The position numbers and the translations under genes were made by a program. A stretch of DNA of 64,000 nt, from NCBI RefSeq assembly GCF_024763615.1, contig NC_077224.1, positions 63,932,712 to 63,996,711 on the forward strand, in the 5' to 3' direction. Positions 49,969 to 59,045 of this stretch are shown here, piece after piece; the first letter of the stretch is position 1, and every line of letters begins with the position of its first letter. The stretch is from Phlebotomus papatasi. Its lineage: Eukaryota; Arthropoda; Insecta; Diptera; Psychodidae. Under the pieces are notes generated by a model. It worked only from the letters and a program-made list of their open reading frames with translations, made no database searches and was not told the DNA's origin.

Positions 49969-50830
49969 ATATCAAAGTCATCACGGTCACCAATCTCATT
50001 GACATTCTCAACCTGACTTTCCTGAGTTCCGTATGCATCGACCGGTACATTTATTTTTCGTCACTAAATGAGGAAGCTCGACTGAATGGACATTCTTATT
50101 ATCCACTCTCTCAAGACAAAACCTCATCTTAAGAATCAATGCCTGAAGCATCCTAACCTGAAAAAAGGAAGTGTGCACCAAGGCTAGAATGTATGTCCTC
50201 AGGGAGAGGCGTGTCCATGTAATACATGGGGACTTCGAGGAAAAGTTGCAAACTTGATTGGAAGAATGTTAGAAAATAAGTTTAATTAAATATGTTTTTA
50301 TTATTTCTTTTAAATTTGAAATTTATAAAATAAAATAACGAAATAATTATAAAATTTATTATGTAATTTAAAGTTGTGCAAATCTGCCCGGATGTTTTCA
50401 TTATCGTGCTTACAGAACATTGGGGGATGATTTTATCGTCATTTTCGTATTATGCTATTAAAGACTGTAAAAGGGAGGAATCAATCTCTTATTTTTTTTT
50501 TTACAATGTAATAACTTTCATGGGTTACCCCTCTCTTATTCATCTAAAAAAAATAGTATGTGAGATTGTTAAGAATCTCACCTAATATCTAATTTCTTTA
50601 TAGTTTGACAACCGAGTGATTTTTGAAGCTGCATAATTTTTTTACTTGAAGCTTTTTACAATCTGTGAGGTTAGTTAGATGTAACCGATGTAACCCAATA
50701 TTATTTAATTGAATCAAAGCTTACGAATATTATACCAAAAATTTTTTCTGTTCTCTCCTGTAGAATTTTTGGAAAGCCTCTAAGTTATTACATTTTATAT
50801 ATAACACTAAAATTAATTCCGATTTATTTT

Positions 50831-51358
50831 ATGATGCTTATAAACGTTGTATTCCCAACAAGTATCTCCTTTTGTTTCAGATCAGACATTTCTGCAGAAG
50901 ACAGAGTAATTTCCGCTGCCTGGCACAGGCCAGGCACCGAAGTCGCCCCAATTGAGACCATTAATAATGGTTTTCAATTGGGAGAAAAGGCTACGGCTAG
51001 ACCAAAATATACAAATACATTACTTACAGAAACTAATAATATTTATAAAAATATAAATAATATTGCATTATATGGAGGTGCACAAAAGAAAAGTAGAAAC
51101 AGTAAAAAAATACCACAGAATTCTCATTTTTTTGCATCCTTTGGTATAGAAAAGCCATTAATTTTTATTACAGGAAATTTTAATCAGGACAATATAAAAT
51201 TATTTGGTGAAATAACAAACAATAAACAGTGTACTGCCAATGCTGTAGCAAGTATCATTTTCGCATTTGCAACAAAATTAAAGAATTGGTCAAATCATAC
51301 GTTAGACAGTATACTTATTGAAGGCAATAAAATTTATTTAGATTTTAAAAAAAAATGA
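50831..51358 (+). CDS. Helitron N-terminal fragment with cysteine-protease-like start
   Basis: 175 aa, ended by a stop just after an A9 run (51347-51355). A splice acceptor TTTGTTTCAG at 50871-50880 suggests that the real start lies in an upstream exon and that the first residues here are intronic. The conserved-looking part begins near AAWHRPGTEVAPIETINNGF. FITGNFNQDNIKLFGEIT then NKQCTANAVASI (Cys134) resembles the Cys motif of papain-like DUB peptidases of the C76 (herpesvirus tegument) type. The matching Asp-Ser-His motif is in the next frame, so the domain spans the frameshift. Family assignment is tentative; the Helitron context is firm. Confidence 0.6.
   Translation: MMLINVVFPTSISFCFRSDISAEDRVISAAWHRPGTEVAPIETINNGFQLGEKATARPKYTNTLLTETNNIYKNINNIALYGGAQKKSRNSKKIPQNSHFFASFGIEKPLIFITGNFNQDNIKLFGEITNNKQCTANAVASIIFAFATKLKNWSNHTLDSILIEGNKIYLDFKKK
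50917..50982 (+). repeat. Two adjacent hairpins near Helitron start
   Basis: TGCCTGGC-ACAG-GCCAGGCA (50917-50936), then CCCAATTGA (50947-50955) pairing with TCAATTGGG (50974-50982), with an inner ACCATT/AATGGT stem. Both are perfect stems. They lie in the open frame. Subterminal hairpins are common in Helitrons, so this may mark the element's 5-prime region, or it may be an accident of coding. Confidence 0.5.
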
Positions 51359-51425
51359 AACATGTGATTATTTAAATATTGAAGAAATACCTAAAAATTT
51401 AACATTATTCAACAAAGCATTTTCT

Positions 51426-54400
51426 TTGAACACTATTCTAAACAAAAATGAACTTCAGGGAGAAATTCTAGGAAAATCGGGAAACCAAACTTTGTTGTTT
51501 GCTTTATCATTTTTTTTCAAAAATTATGATTTTGGAGTTATTATTTGTAATAATATATGTATTTCTATTTTTAAAATTGAGAATTTATTTTACTTTTTTG
51601 ATAGTCATGGAAGAGGTAAATTTGGTCAATTTGTTACAAGAAATGGAAAATCGGTTTTATGTGGCTATGAAGATCTTAATAAATTATATAATATTTTGAT
51701 ATATAATTTCTGTTATGGAAACTTTGAGTATAAAGAAGATTTGTTTTTTAAAATTACGCCTTGTTTGGTGATTTCAGTTTATTCAAGTACAACAACAACA
51801 AATATCTTGCCTTATACACCAACAAATCACAATTTAAGTGTACAAAACAGAATTTGTATGGATACTAAAAATAGAGAAATTATATCTCAAGATATTTACG
51901 AAACAAACATTTCAAATAAAAGAAAGAAAAATAAATCTTCAAAAAAAAGTGGATACCTCCAGAAGAAAGACAATATAAGACGACAACTACAGCATTCACA
52001 AGAAAGAAAAGAAAATCCAAAAAAAAAAGACCAGGAAAATGTAGAGAGAAAACTAAAGCACCAAGAAGAACGAGAAAATAATCCTCAGAAAAAAGATCAG
52101 GAAAATGTAGAAAGGAAATTGAAGCACCAAGAAGAACGGGCAAATAATCCTCAGAAAAAAGACCAGGAAAATGAAGAAAGGAAAGTAAAGCACAACGAGG
52201 AACGGAAAAATAATCCCCAGAAAAAAGACCAGGAAAATGAAAAAAGAAAATTAAAGCACCAAGAAGAACGGGCAAATAATCCTCAGAAAAAAGATCAGGA
52301 AAATGAAGAAAGGAAATTGAAGCACCAAGAAGAACGGGCAAATAATCCTCAGAAAAAAGACCAGGAAAATGAAGAAAGAAAAGTAAAGCACAAAGAGGAA
52401 CGGAAAAATAATCCCCAGAAAAAAGCAATGGAAAACGACACTCGAAAAAGAAAACATCAAATGGAAAGAGAAGAAAACCCTAAAAAGAGAATATTAGAGA
52501 ATGTGGATAGATGGGAAAGACATCAAATTGAACGATCGAATCCAAATGTAAGTAAGCTTGAAAACATCCTTAGAAAAATTAGGTACGAAAAAGCATTGCA
52601 TGCCACCTTAAACAAAGTTCCCAAATCTTTTACTTTACTGATTAACAAAAAATTTAACAACAAAAAAGTTAGATGTATATCAGTGAGATTACAGTCATTT
52701 AAAAGAATACGTAGAACAAAACGAAGGGATATATATAAAAATAGGAAAAAAATTACAGGAATTGAGAAAAAATATAAACCTAAAGATAAGAATAATACAT
52801 ACGAATATCAAGTACTTAATTTCAGAGAAAATCTAGAAAAGAAACTTAAAAAAAGTATCACAGACACGAATAGATCGAAAAATAATACAATTTTAGATTT
52901 TGTTGAGGCAAAAAGAGAGGTACCAGAATATAGTTGTGGATGTTGCGAAGGCTTGTTCTTCAAACGTTCAGTTAAGAAATTAATTGTTGAAAAATGTAAA
53001 TATTCGGATAAAAAATATCTCAATAATATTTTACTTATATCTGAATATTGTTGCACAACTTGTCTAAATTCTTTAAATAAAAACAAATTACCAACTTTAG
53101 CCATAGAAAATGGTCTCTCATTTCCAGAAATTCCAGAATGTATTAGCAAATTAACTGACCTTGAGGAGAGAATGGTTGCACCATTTATAAATTTTATGGA
53201 AATACGTGAATTAAAAAAATATGTATTAAATCCTCAGAAAGGTCTGAAAGGAAGTGTAGTACATATTCCCGTCGAAGTGCATAATATGACAAGTGTTTTA
53301 CCGAGAACGTTTGACAACATGTCAACAGTTCAAGTAAAATTAAAAAGACACATTGATCACAAGTCACATTATATGTTTGAAACTGTGAGACCAGCCGTTG
53401 TAATAGAGGCTTTACAATATTTGGAGCATACCCCATTATATAAACACTATAATATTAAAATTGACAAAAATTATGTCAATAATATGAAAACTAGTGAAGA
53501 AATTGAATTTATTGTTGACCAAGATAATAATGATAAAATCAAATCAGTTTATAGTATGGAAACACAAATTGACAAGAAACTTTATAATCATGTCAAAAAT
53601 ATATATAGTATAGATACACAATTAGAAATCAACAATGAAAAAAATGTTCAAGTTGTCAATTATGAGACCAAACGTCATGACATTGATATACAAACTCAAG
53701 ATATAAAAGCTAGTGAAATCGACCAAAAAATTCAATCAATTTATAATATGGATACACAGGTTGATATTCAATTTAAAAATCACATTAACAGTATCACTGA
53801 TATGCCATTAGAAAATAAACTACCAAACGAAATTTATTACTTAATTGATAAGGATACAAAACTTTTAAACGATGAAAATCTCCAAAATAATGAAATTATA
53901 TCTCCAAAAAGTGTAGATTTACAACCTCAAATGCAAACTAAAGATCATAATGTTTCAAACAAATGCATTCAAATAATTCCAGTTCAGCCAAGTGATCCTG
54001 AAATCAAAAATATTTGTTTATCTGAAGAATATACTATTGAAAAAAAGGGAATTTTTAAAGAAATCCTTGATTCTTCGGAATATCTTCAAGATATACATAT
54101 AGATAAATTTATGGAAATGGCAAATAAAACTTTTCCAAATTTCATGCAGAGCATTTTACTTATGCTTTCAGAAGATTTATTAGAACACGTTGTTCAAATT
54201 GATGAATCAAGTAGATGTGTTCAAATAGTCTTTTTGGAACCAAAAGAATCTTCAAACATTGGTCATTGGATAACTACTTTGTACGATGAGGGTAATATAT
54301 ATGTGTATGATTCTCTAGGTTGGAATAGATTGGACGAAAAATCCACAAGATTTTTATCAAAATTATACCCAGAAGCAATGAAAGCTGGTCGTATAACATT

Positions 54401-57400
54401 TCCAAAAACTAATCAGCAAGTCGACGGTACCTCTTGTGGAATTCACGCTATAGCAAACAGTATAACACTCTTAAATAATATAAATCCTAGTAATGTCATT
54501 TATGAAAACACAAAACTACGTAGACACTTGTACAATATATTTAATAGTGGTAGAATAACTATGTTTCCAACAACAGTACCTAATAAACATAATAGCAATG
54601 AAGACATTATTTATATGGATTTATGTAATATTGAAAATAGTATTAATGATGACTCTAACGAAATTTTTATCAACAATAATGAAAATTTGAAAGTAATTTT
54701 AAATCCTATGGAGTATATTAATGATTTTCATGTGGATAAATTTAATTGTATAGCAAACAAACAATTTAACAATAATATAATGCAAAGTACTTTGTATATG
54801 CGGACTGCAAATGGAGTTAATCGCGTAAAAGATATTTCGGAAAATAATAGGAATATACAATTACTTTTCTTGAAACCTCAAAAAGGTTTAAAAATTGGTC
54901 ACTGGGTTACAACATTACATGACGGAGCTAAAATTTATGTGTATGACTCTTTGCATCTTAATTATCTTGATGAGGATTGCATTAGCTTTTTAACAAAACT
55001 TTACCCAAAAACAATGGAAGCAGGTCATGTAAGCATTAGTTTTGAGAAAACTGACCAGCAAATCGATAAAATATCATGTGGATTACATGCTATAGCTAAT
55101 AGTGTAAGCCTTTTACAAAATATAAATCCCAGTAATATAGTTTATAATAAAAATGAAATGCGTAATCATTTATACAATATATTCACAACCGGAATAATTA
55201 CTATGTTTCCTTTAATACAAAATAGCAATGTTTACAATACTTCAAATATCTCGAAAGATGAAGAATACAACATAGCGCAAAATTCTCAAAGTTATTCACC
55301 AAATAATTTTGAATTACATAAACTTGAAGACATTTTTGACGAAGAAAATAACGTACAAAATGAAGATGTTATGCTGTTAAATCTAAATCAAATTGAAGCT
55401 GAACAAACAAAAATTCAAATATTTGCGCCTGGTCAAGGAAAACGTCCTGTATATGCGCATTCTCAAGAATATTTAGAAGAACTCTCATTTCCTAAAATTT
55501 ACTGTGGTCATAAAATTGAAAACGAAAGTCTTTCATATGCGCAACGTGTAAAATCTGAATTGAGACGAAGGGATAGGAGATGCAGTACACCCATTAAAGT
55601 TCTGTACATGGCCAATCAAAAATTACAACGATCAATTTATAGTATTGCAAATACTTGTTTAAGAAAATCTAAAAATGTAAATAATTTAACTGCTGCAGAT
55701 GTTGCAAGTGATGCAAAACTGAGTAAATTAATAGAACATGACGACGGTTATAGATTTATGAAAACAAATCAACTCACTCCCGCGTACTGGGCAGATAAAC
55801 AAAGTCTCTTAATGACGATGTTTAGACAATTAGGAAGGCCAGCATTATTTTTAACATTGACTTGTTCAGAAATATATTGGCCAGAATTAATTCAAGAACT
55901 TGCTAAAAATGAAGGCAAAAACCTATCAATTGAAGAAAGTATGTTATTAGATAAAGGAACCAAAACACGCCTTGTGCAAAATGATCCAGTCACTTGTGTC
56001 AGATATTTCGAGAATAGAGTTAACAATTTAATGAAAATGCTAAGAATTGATCCAATCACTAATCCAGGAAAGTGTGGTCCTTTTGGTCATTACTTTGTAA
56101 TTGACTCTTTCCAAAGAACAGAATTTCAAATGAGAGGTAGTCCTCATCAACACATTCTTTTATGGCTCAACAATTTTCCCATATTAAACGAAGAAGATGC
56201 TTCGTCTTTCGAACAAGTTATTCAAATTATTGACAGTTTAATTACGTGCCAATATAAGGATCCGGAAGAATATCCATATATCAAAAAACAAATGCATATA
56301 CATTCTAGTACATGTTATAAACGTAAAAAAGAAAAATGCAGATTTAATTTCCCAATCCCACCGCTAGATAAAACCGAAATTCTTAGACCAGTGGCAAATG
56401 AGGATAAGAATCCGGCAATATCTAATAAAATGGAGAACTATTATATTAAGATTATGAATTTAACAAAATATTTTTCTAAAAAATATGTTGATATGACTTT
56501 TGATGAAATTTTAGAAAAATTAGAAATGACCAGAGAAGAATATATAATGGCATTGAGATATAATATCAAACGCACGAGAATGTTTCTCAAACGCAGTAGC
56601 TTGGAAGTAAATATCAATGGATATAATGTAGACATTATGAATTGCTTAGAATCCAACATGGATATACAATTTGTTGCTGAAGTTTACGCACTTGCGAAAT
56701 ACGTTGTAGATTATATAAGTAAATCAGAAGCGGGAGTATCAAAAATTCTAAAAGATGTCATGCAAGAAATGACTGTAAAAGGTAATTACACATTACATCA
56801 GAAAATGCGTAAATATTGTAATGGTTTTCTGAATAGTAAATTAGTAACAGCACCTGAAGCAGCATATTACTGTTTGCAACTACCATTATCACAGTGCAGC
56901 AGAGGAAATGTTTATATAAATACACGTCCTATTGATGAACGTGTCAGAATGTTGAAAACTAAGAAACAACTTCAAAAATTGCCAATTGATTCAACGGATA
57001 TATTTGCGGAAAATATTATGATAAAATATAGTAACCGCAAGGAAGAATGGGAAAGATTAACTTTGATTGAGTTTGCAGCCGACTATTATACAAAAAATGT
57101 TACCAATGATGACGATGATGTTAATGATGACGAAAATAATATTGAATCATCGAAGAGAAAGAGATCAAAAATTGTACGATATAAAAGATATAAGGAGGAA
57201 CAAGACCCAAATAATTTCTATCGTGAACATCTTTTGCTTTTTCTACCGTGGCGCAATGAAGAAGATGAAATAGAAAATTGTAATCATGTACAAAAGTATT
57301 TGGAAAATGTACATAGTATAAATAATGTAAAAAATAAATTTACATTTTTAACTGAAGACGTTGAAGACGCAATACATCGAGCTATTAAAGAACTTCATAT

Positions 57401-57749
57401 AGATGATGAGGAGAGAAGGGATAATGAAAGTTCAAATCAAAATGATCCACTTGATAAGGAACAAGAAGTGGATATATTTTCGGATGTCGAAGATAAAGTT
57501 GAAAAAAATGATTCTAGAAAATATACCTGTCCAGTAAGAATTTCTAAAGATGAAATTTGTAAAAGCATGGAAACATTAAATGAAAAACAACGAGAAATAG
57601 TAATGTACATTTATCAGAGCTTGAAAACTGAAAAAAATTTGCCACTTAGAATATTCATATCTGGTTCAGCTGGAGTAGGAAAATCACTTGTCATAAGTTG
57701 CATATATCAATTAGTCACACATTATTACGATAATTTACCTGGGCAGTAA
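51426..57749 (+). CDS. Helitron Rep/helicase with two Ulp1-like proteases
   Basis: 2107 codons open; the frame extends back to ~51351. Residues 1-130 finish the protease-like region, with FFDSHGRG (Asp59, His61). 190-350 are Lys/Glu-rich 22-residue repeats. Around 500-660 is a DUF6570-like Cys region (YSCGCCEG at 502, later YCCTTCLNSL). Two tandem Ulp1/C48-like domains follow: about 885-1045 with GHWITT and GTSCGIHA, and 1100-1260 with GHWVTT, YVYDSL and KISCGLHA; His, Asp/Asn and Cys are kept in both. Helitron_like_N begins near 1460 (MTMFRQLGRPALFLTLTCSE), with the HUH motif PHQHILLWL (His1574, His1576) and the two-Tyr motif KYVVDYISK (Tyr1759, Tyr1763). A PIF1 Walker A, GSAGVGKS, lies at 2080-2087. 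The frame is lost at 57742 (GGG run) just after it. Confidence 0.88.
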   Translation: MNTILNKNELQGEILGKSGNQTLLFALSFFFKNYDFGVIICNNICISIFKIENLFYFFDSHGRGKFGQFVTRNGKSVLCGYEDLNKLYNILIYNFCYGNFEYKEDLFFKITPCLVISVYSSTTTTNILPYTPTNHNLSVQNRICMDTKNREIISQDIYETNISNKRKKNKSSKKSGYLQKKDNIRRQLQHSQERKENPKKKDQENVERKLKHQEERENNPQKKDQENVERKLKHQEERANNPQKKDQENEERKVKHNEERKNNPQKKDQENEKRKLKHQEERANNPQKKDQENEERKLKHQEERANNPQKKDQENEERKVKHKEERKNNPQKKAMENDTRKRKHQMEREENPKKRILENVDRWERHQIERSNPNVSKLENILRKIRYEKALHATLNKVPKSFTLLINKKFNNKKVRCISVRLQSFKRIRRTKRRDIYKNRKKITGIEKKYKPKDKNNTYEYQVLNFRENLEKKLKKSITDTNRSKNNTILDFVEAKREVPEYSCGCCEGLFFKRSVKKLIVEKCKYSDKKYLNNILLISEYCCTTCLNSLNKNKLPTLAIENGLSFPEIPECISKLTDLEERMVAPFINFMEIRELKKYVLNPQKGLKGSVVHIPVEVHNMTSVLPRTFDNMSTVQVKLKRHIDHKSHYMFETVRPAVVIEALQYLEHTPLYKHYNIKIDKNYVNNMKTSEEIEFIVDQDNNDKIKSVYSMETQIDKKLYNHVKNIYSIDTQLEINNEKNVQVVNYETKRHDIDIQTQDIKASEIDQKIQSIYNMDTQVDIQFKNHINSITDMPLENKLPNEIYYLIDKDTKLLNDENLQNNEIISPKSVDLQPQMQTKDHNVSNKCIQIIPVQPSDPEIKNICLSEEYTIEKKGIFKEILDSSEYLQDIHIDKFMEMANKTFPNFMQSILLMLSEDLLEHVVQIDESSRCVQIVFLEPKESSNIGHWITTLYDEGNIYVYDSLGWNRLDEKSTRFLSKLYPEAMKAGRITFPKTNQQVDGTSCGIHAIANSITLLNNINPSNVIYENTKLRRHLYNIFNSGRITMFPTTVPNKHNSNEDIIYMDLCNIENSINDDSNEIFINNNENLKVILNPMEYINDFHVDKFNCIANKQFNNNIMQSTLYMRTANGVNRVKDISENNRNIQLLFLKPQKGLKIGHWVTTLHDGAKIYVYDSLHLNYLDEDCISFLTKLYPKTMEAGHVSISFEKTDQQIDKISCGLHAIANSVSLLQNINPSNIVYNKNEMRNHLYNIFTTGIITMFPLIQNSNVYNTSNISKDEEYNIAQNSQSYSPNNFELHKLEDIFDEENNVQNEDVMLLNLNQIEAEQTKIQIFAPGQGKRPVYAHSQEYLEELSFPKIYCGHKIENESLSYAQRVKSELRRRDRRCSTPIKVLYMANQKLQRSIYSIANTCLRKSKNVNNLTAADVASDAKLSKLIEHDDGYRFMKTNQLTPAYWADKQSLLMTMFRQLGRPALFLTLTCSEIYWPELIQELAKNEGKNLSIEESMLLDKGTKTRLVQNDPVTCVRYFENRVNNLMKMLRIDPITNPGKCGPFGHYFVIDSFQRTEFQMRGSPHQHILLWLNNFPILNEEDASSFEQVIQIIDSLITCQYKDPEEYPYIKKQMHIHSSTCYKRKKEKCRFNFPIPPLDKTEILRPVANEDKNPAISNKMENYYIKIMNLTKYFSKKYVDMTFDEILEKLEMTREEYIMALRYNIKRTRMFLKRSSLEVNINGYNVDIMNCLESNMDIQFVAEVYALAKYVVDYISKSEAGVSKILKDVMQEMTVKGNYTLHQKMRKYCNGFLNSKLVTAPEAAYYCLQLPLSQCSRGNVYINTRPIDERVRMLKTKKQLQKLPIDSTDIFAENIMIKYSNRKEEWERLTLIEFAADYYTKNVTNDDDDVNDDENNIESSKRKRSKIVRYKRYKEEQDPNNFYREHLLLFLPWRNEEDEIENCNHVQKYLENVHSINNVKNKFTFLTEDVEDAIHRAIKELHIDDEERRDNESSNQNDPLDKEQEVDIFSDVEDKVEKNDSRKYTCPVRISKDEICKSMETLNEKQREIVMYIYQSLKTEKNLPLRIFISGSAGVGKSLVISCIYQLVTHYYDNLPGQ
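52011..52480 (+). repeat. 66-bp coding minisatellite in Helitron gene
   Basis: About seven in-frame units encoding KKDQENEERKLKHQEERANN plus PQ. Strongly charged and helix-forming, likely a flexible or coiled linker between the protease-like N-terminus and the Cys-rich region. The first and last units are more diverged. Confidence 0.93.
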
Positions 57750-58372
57750 TCCTGAATCAATCAAAGTGTTACTTTGTGCACCATCAGGAATGGCGGCATT
57801 TTTGATAAGTGGAATGACCATACATTCAGCGTTTTGTCTTCCAATCATGCAGCATACAAAATCAGATCGTCTCTCAGATGATATTGCGAATACAATTCGT
57901 GCTAAATTATTGGATGTCAAGTTAATTATAATAGATGAAATATCCATGGTGGGAGCAAATGCGTTTGCCAAGATTGATGCTAGAATGAATCAGATCTATG
58001 GTGAAAACAAAAGTTTTGCTGGAAAATCTGTAATAGTGGTCGGAGATTTAAACCAGCTACCACCCGTAAAAGACAGGCACATTTTCCGTTCACCAACATC
58101 AAGTGAACTAGCACCAATATTAGAAGACAATCCGCTATGGGAAGACTTCAAATACTATGAATTAACGGAAATAATGCGACAAAAAGATGATTTATCATTC
58201 ACTTAATAACTTGGTAAAAGGAAAAATGACTGAAAATGACATCGGTTTAATAAAGTCACGGACTATTAATAACGGTGATCATATTCCTACAGATGCTATG
58301 AGACTTTATGCATATAATAAAAATGTTGAAAATTACAATGAAGAAAGGATTATAAACAGCACCGGAGAATTT
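57742..58372 (+). pseudogene. PIF1 helicase part of Helitron, frameshifted
   Basis: Continues the helicase in another frame: NPESIKVLLCAPSGMAAFLI, then motif II LIIIDEISMVGANAF, and DLNQLPPVKDRHIF. Another frame change near 58195-58205 (after DDLSF) leads to NNLVKGKMTENDIG and YNKNVENYNEE, where the sequence runs into the N gap. Motifs are intact apart from the two shifts, so these may be recent mutations or assembly errors. The last helicase motifs are missing in the gap. Confidence 0.8.
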
Positions 58373-58872
58373 NNNNNNNNNNNNNNNNNNNNNNNNNNNN
58401 NNNNNNNNNNNNNNNNNNNNNNNNNNNNNNNNNNNNNNNNNNNNNNNNNNNNNNNNNNNNNNNNNNNNNNNNNNNNNNNNNNNNNNNNNNNNNNNNNNNN
58501 NNNNNNNNNNNNNNNNNNNNNNNNNNNNNNNNNNNNNNNNNNNNNNNNNNNNNNNNNNNNNNNNNNNNNNNNNNNNNNNNNNNNNNNNNNNNNNNNNNNN
58601 NNNNNNNNNNNNNNNNNNNNNNNNNNNNNNNNNNNNNNNNNNNNNNNNNNNNNNNNNNNNNNNNNNNNNNNNNNNNNNNNNNNNNNNNNNNNNNNNNNNN
58701 NNNNNNNNNNNNNNNNNNNNNNNNNNNNNNNNNNNNNNNNNNNNNNNNNNNNNNNNNNNNNNNNNNNNNNNNNNNNNNNNNNNNNNNNNNNNNNNNNNNN
58801 NNNNNNNNNNNNNNNNNNNNNNNNNNNNNNNNNNNNNNNNNNNNNNNNNNNNNNNNNNNNNNNNNNNNNNNN
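58373..58872. other. Assembly gap, 500 N
   Basis: Exactly 500 N, a usual placeholder length, so the true distance is unknown. The sequence after it does not continue the helicase. Confidence 0.99.
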
Positions 58873-58924
58873 CTTTGCCTCCAGCAAGCGTGGGTACAAT
58901 CGTGGGAGTAGCTGTGACACTTTT

Positions 58925-59045
58925 AAGAATTCGAGATTTTGGCTTTCGGGATTTTGGCCCATTCGGGATTTTGGCTTTCGGGATTTTGGAGTTCGGGATT
59001 TTGGCTTTCGGGATTTTGGCGTTCGGGATTTTGACCGGGACCCCT
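58925..59045 (+). repeat. TTCGGGATTTTGG minisatellite, element terminus
   Basis: Six units of 15-17 bp (TTCGGGATTTTGGC type) ending GACCGGGACCCC. The same motifs, diverged, lie in both inner arms of the palindrome (21165-21240 and 24850-24945: GGCTTTCGAGATTTTGG). This is therefore the end of a related transposon with repeat-rich inverted termini. Confidence 0.8.

Larger units (their letters stand above)
48855..50265 (+). pseudogene. Rpt6: Pseudogene of 26S proteasome ATPase Rpt6 (PSMC5)
   Basis: Translating in shifting frames recovers, in order, an N-terminal coiled-coil part (KSQNLRRL, PKNELNAKI), the OB-region segment VHPEEKFVV, VEKIQ, IEEIIELPMKHLNLFDALGV, a ruined Walker A (YGP...MGKTFLARV, with a stop in place of the PPGTG core), Walker B (NIFMEEIDLIGSSRIKSG), VTNLIDILNL, CIDRYIYF..LNEEARL and the C-terminal MYVLRERRVHV. 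These are the landmarks of Rpt6, an AAA ATPase of the proteasome base. Many stops and shifts, a missing sensor/arginine-finger context and three insertions make it non-functional. Junctions lacking introns suggest a processed copy, except for the AT-rich 0.2-kb insert at ~49762-49968. Confidence 0.85.
50831..58372 (+). mobile_element. Large Helitron-type element (coding part)
   Basis: A Rep/PIF1-helicase gene spread over three frames and cut by the assembly gap. Rolling-circle (HUH) Rep plus PIF1 helicase is diagnostic of Helitrons. The true 5-prime TC and 3-prime CTRR ends were not located; the 3-prime end is in or beyond the gap. Two hairpins (50917-50982) lie at its upstream edge. Confidence 0.85.

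Noticed and set aside
51347..51355. Programmed frameshift at the A9 run
   Set aside because: Two other frame breaks occur in the same gene, so ordinary mutation or assembly error is simpler; kept only as an open question.
51880..52460. Long minus-strand frames opposite the Helitron gene
   Set aside because: Antisense shadow of the Lys/Glu-rich repeats; hydrophobic low-complexity translation.
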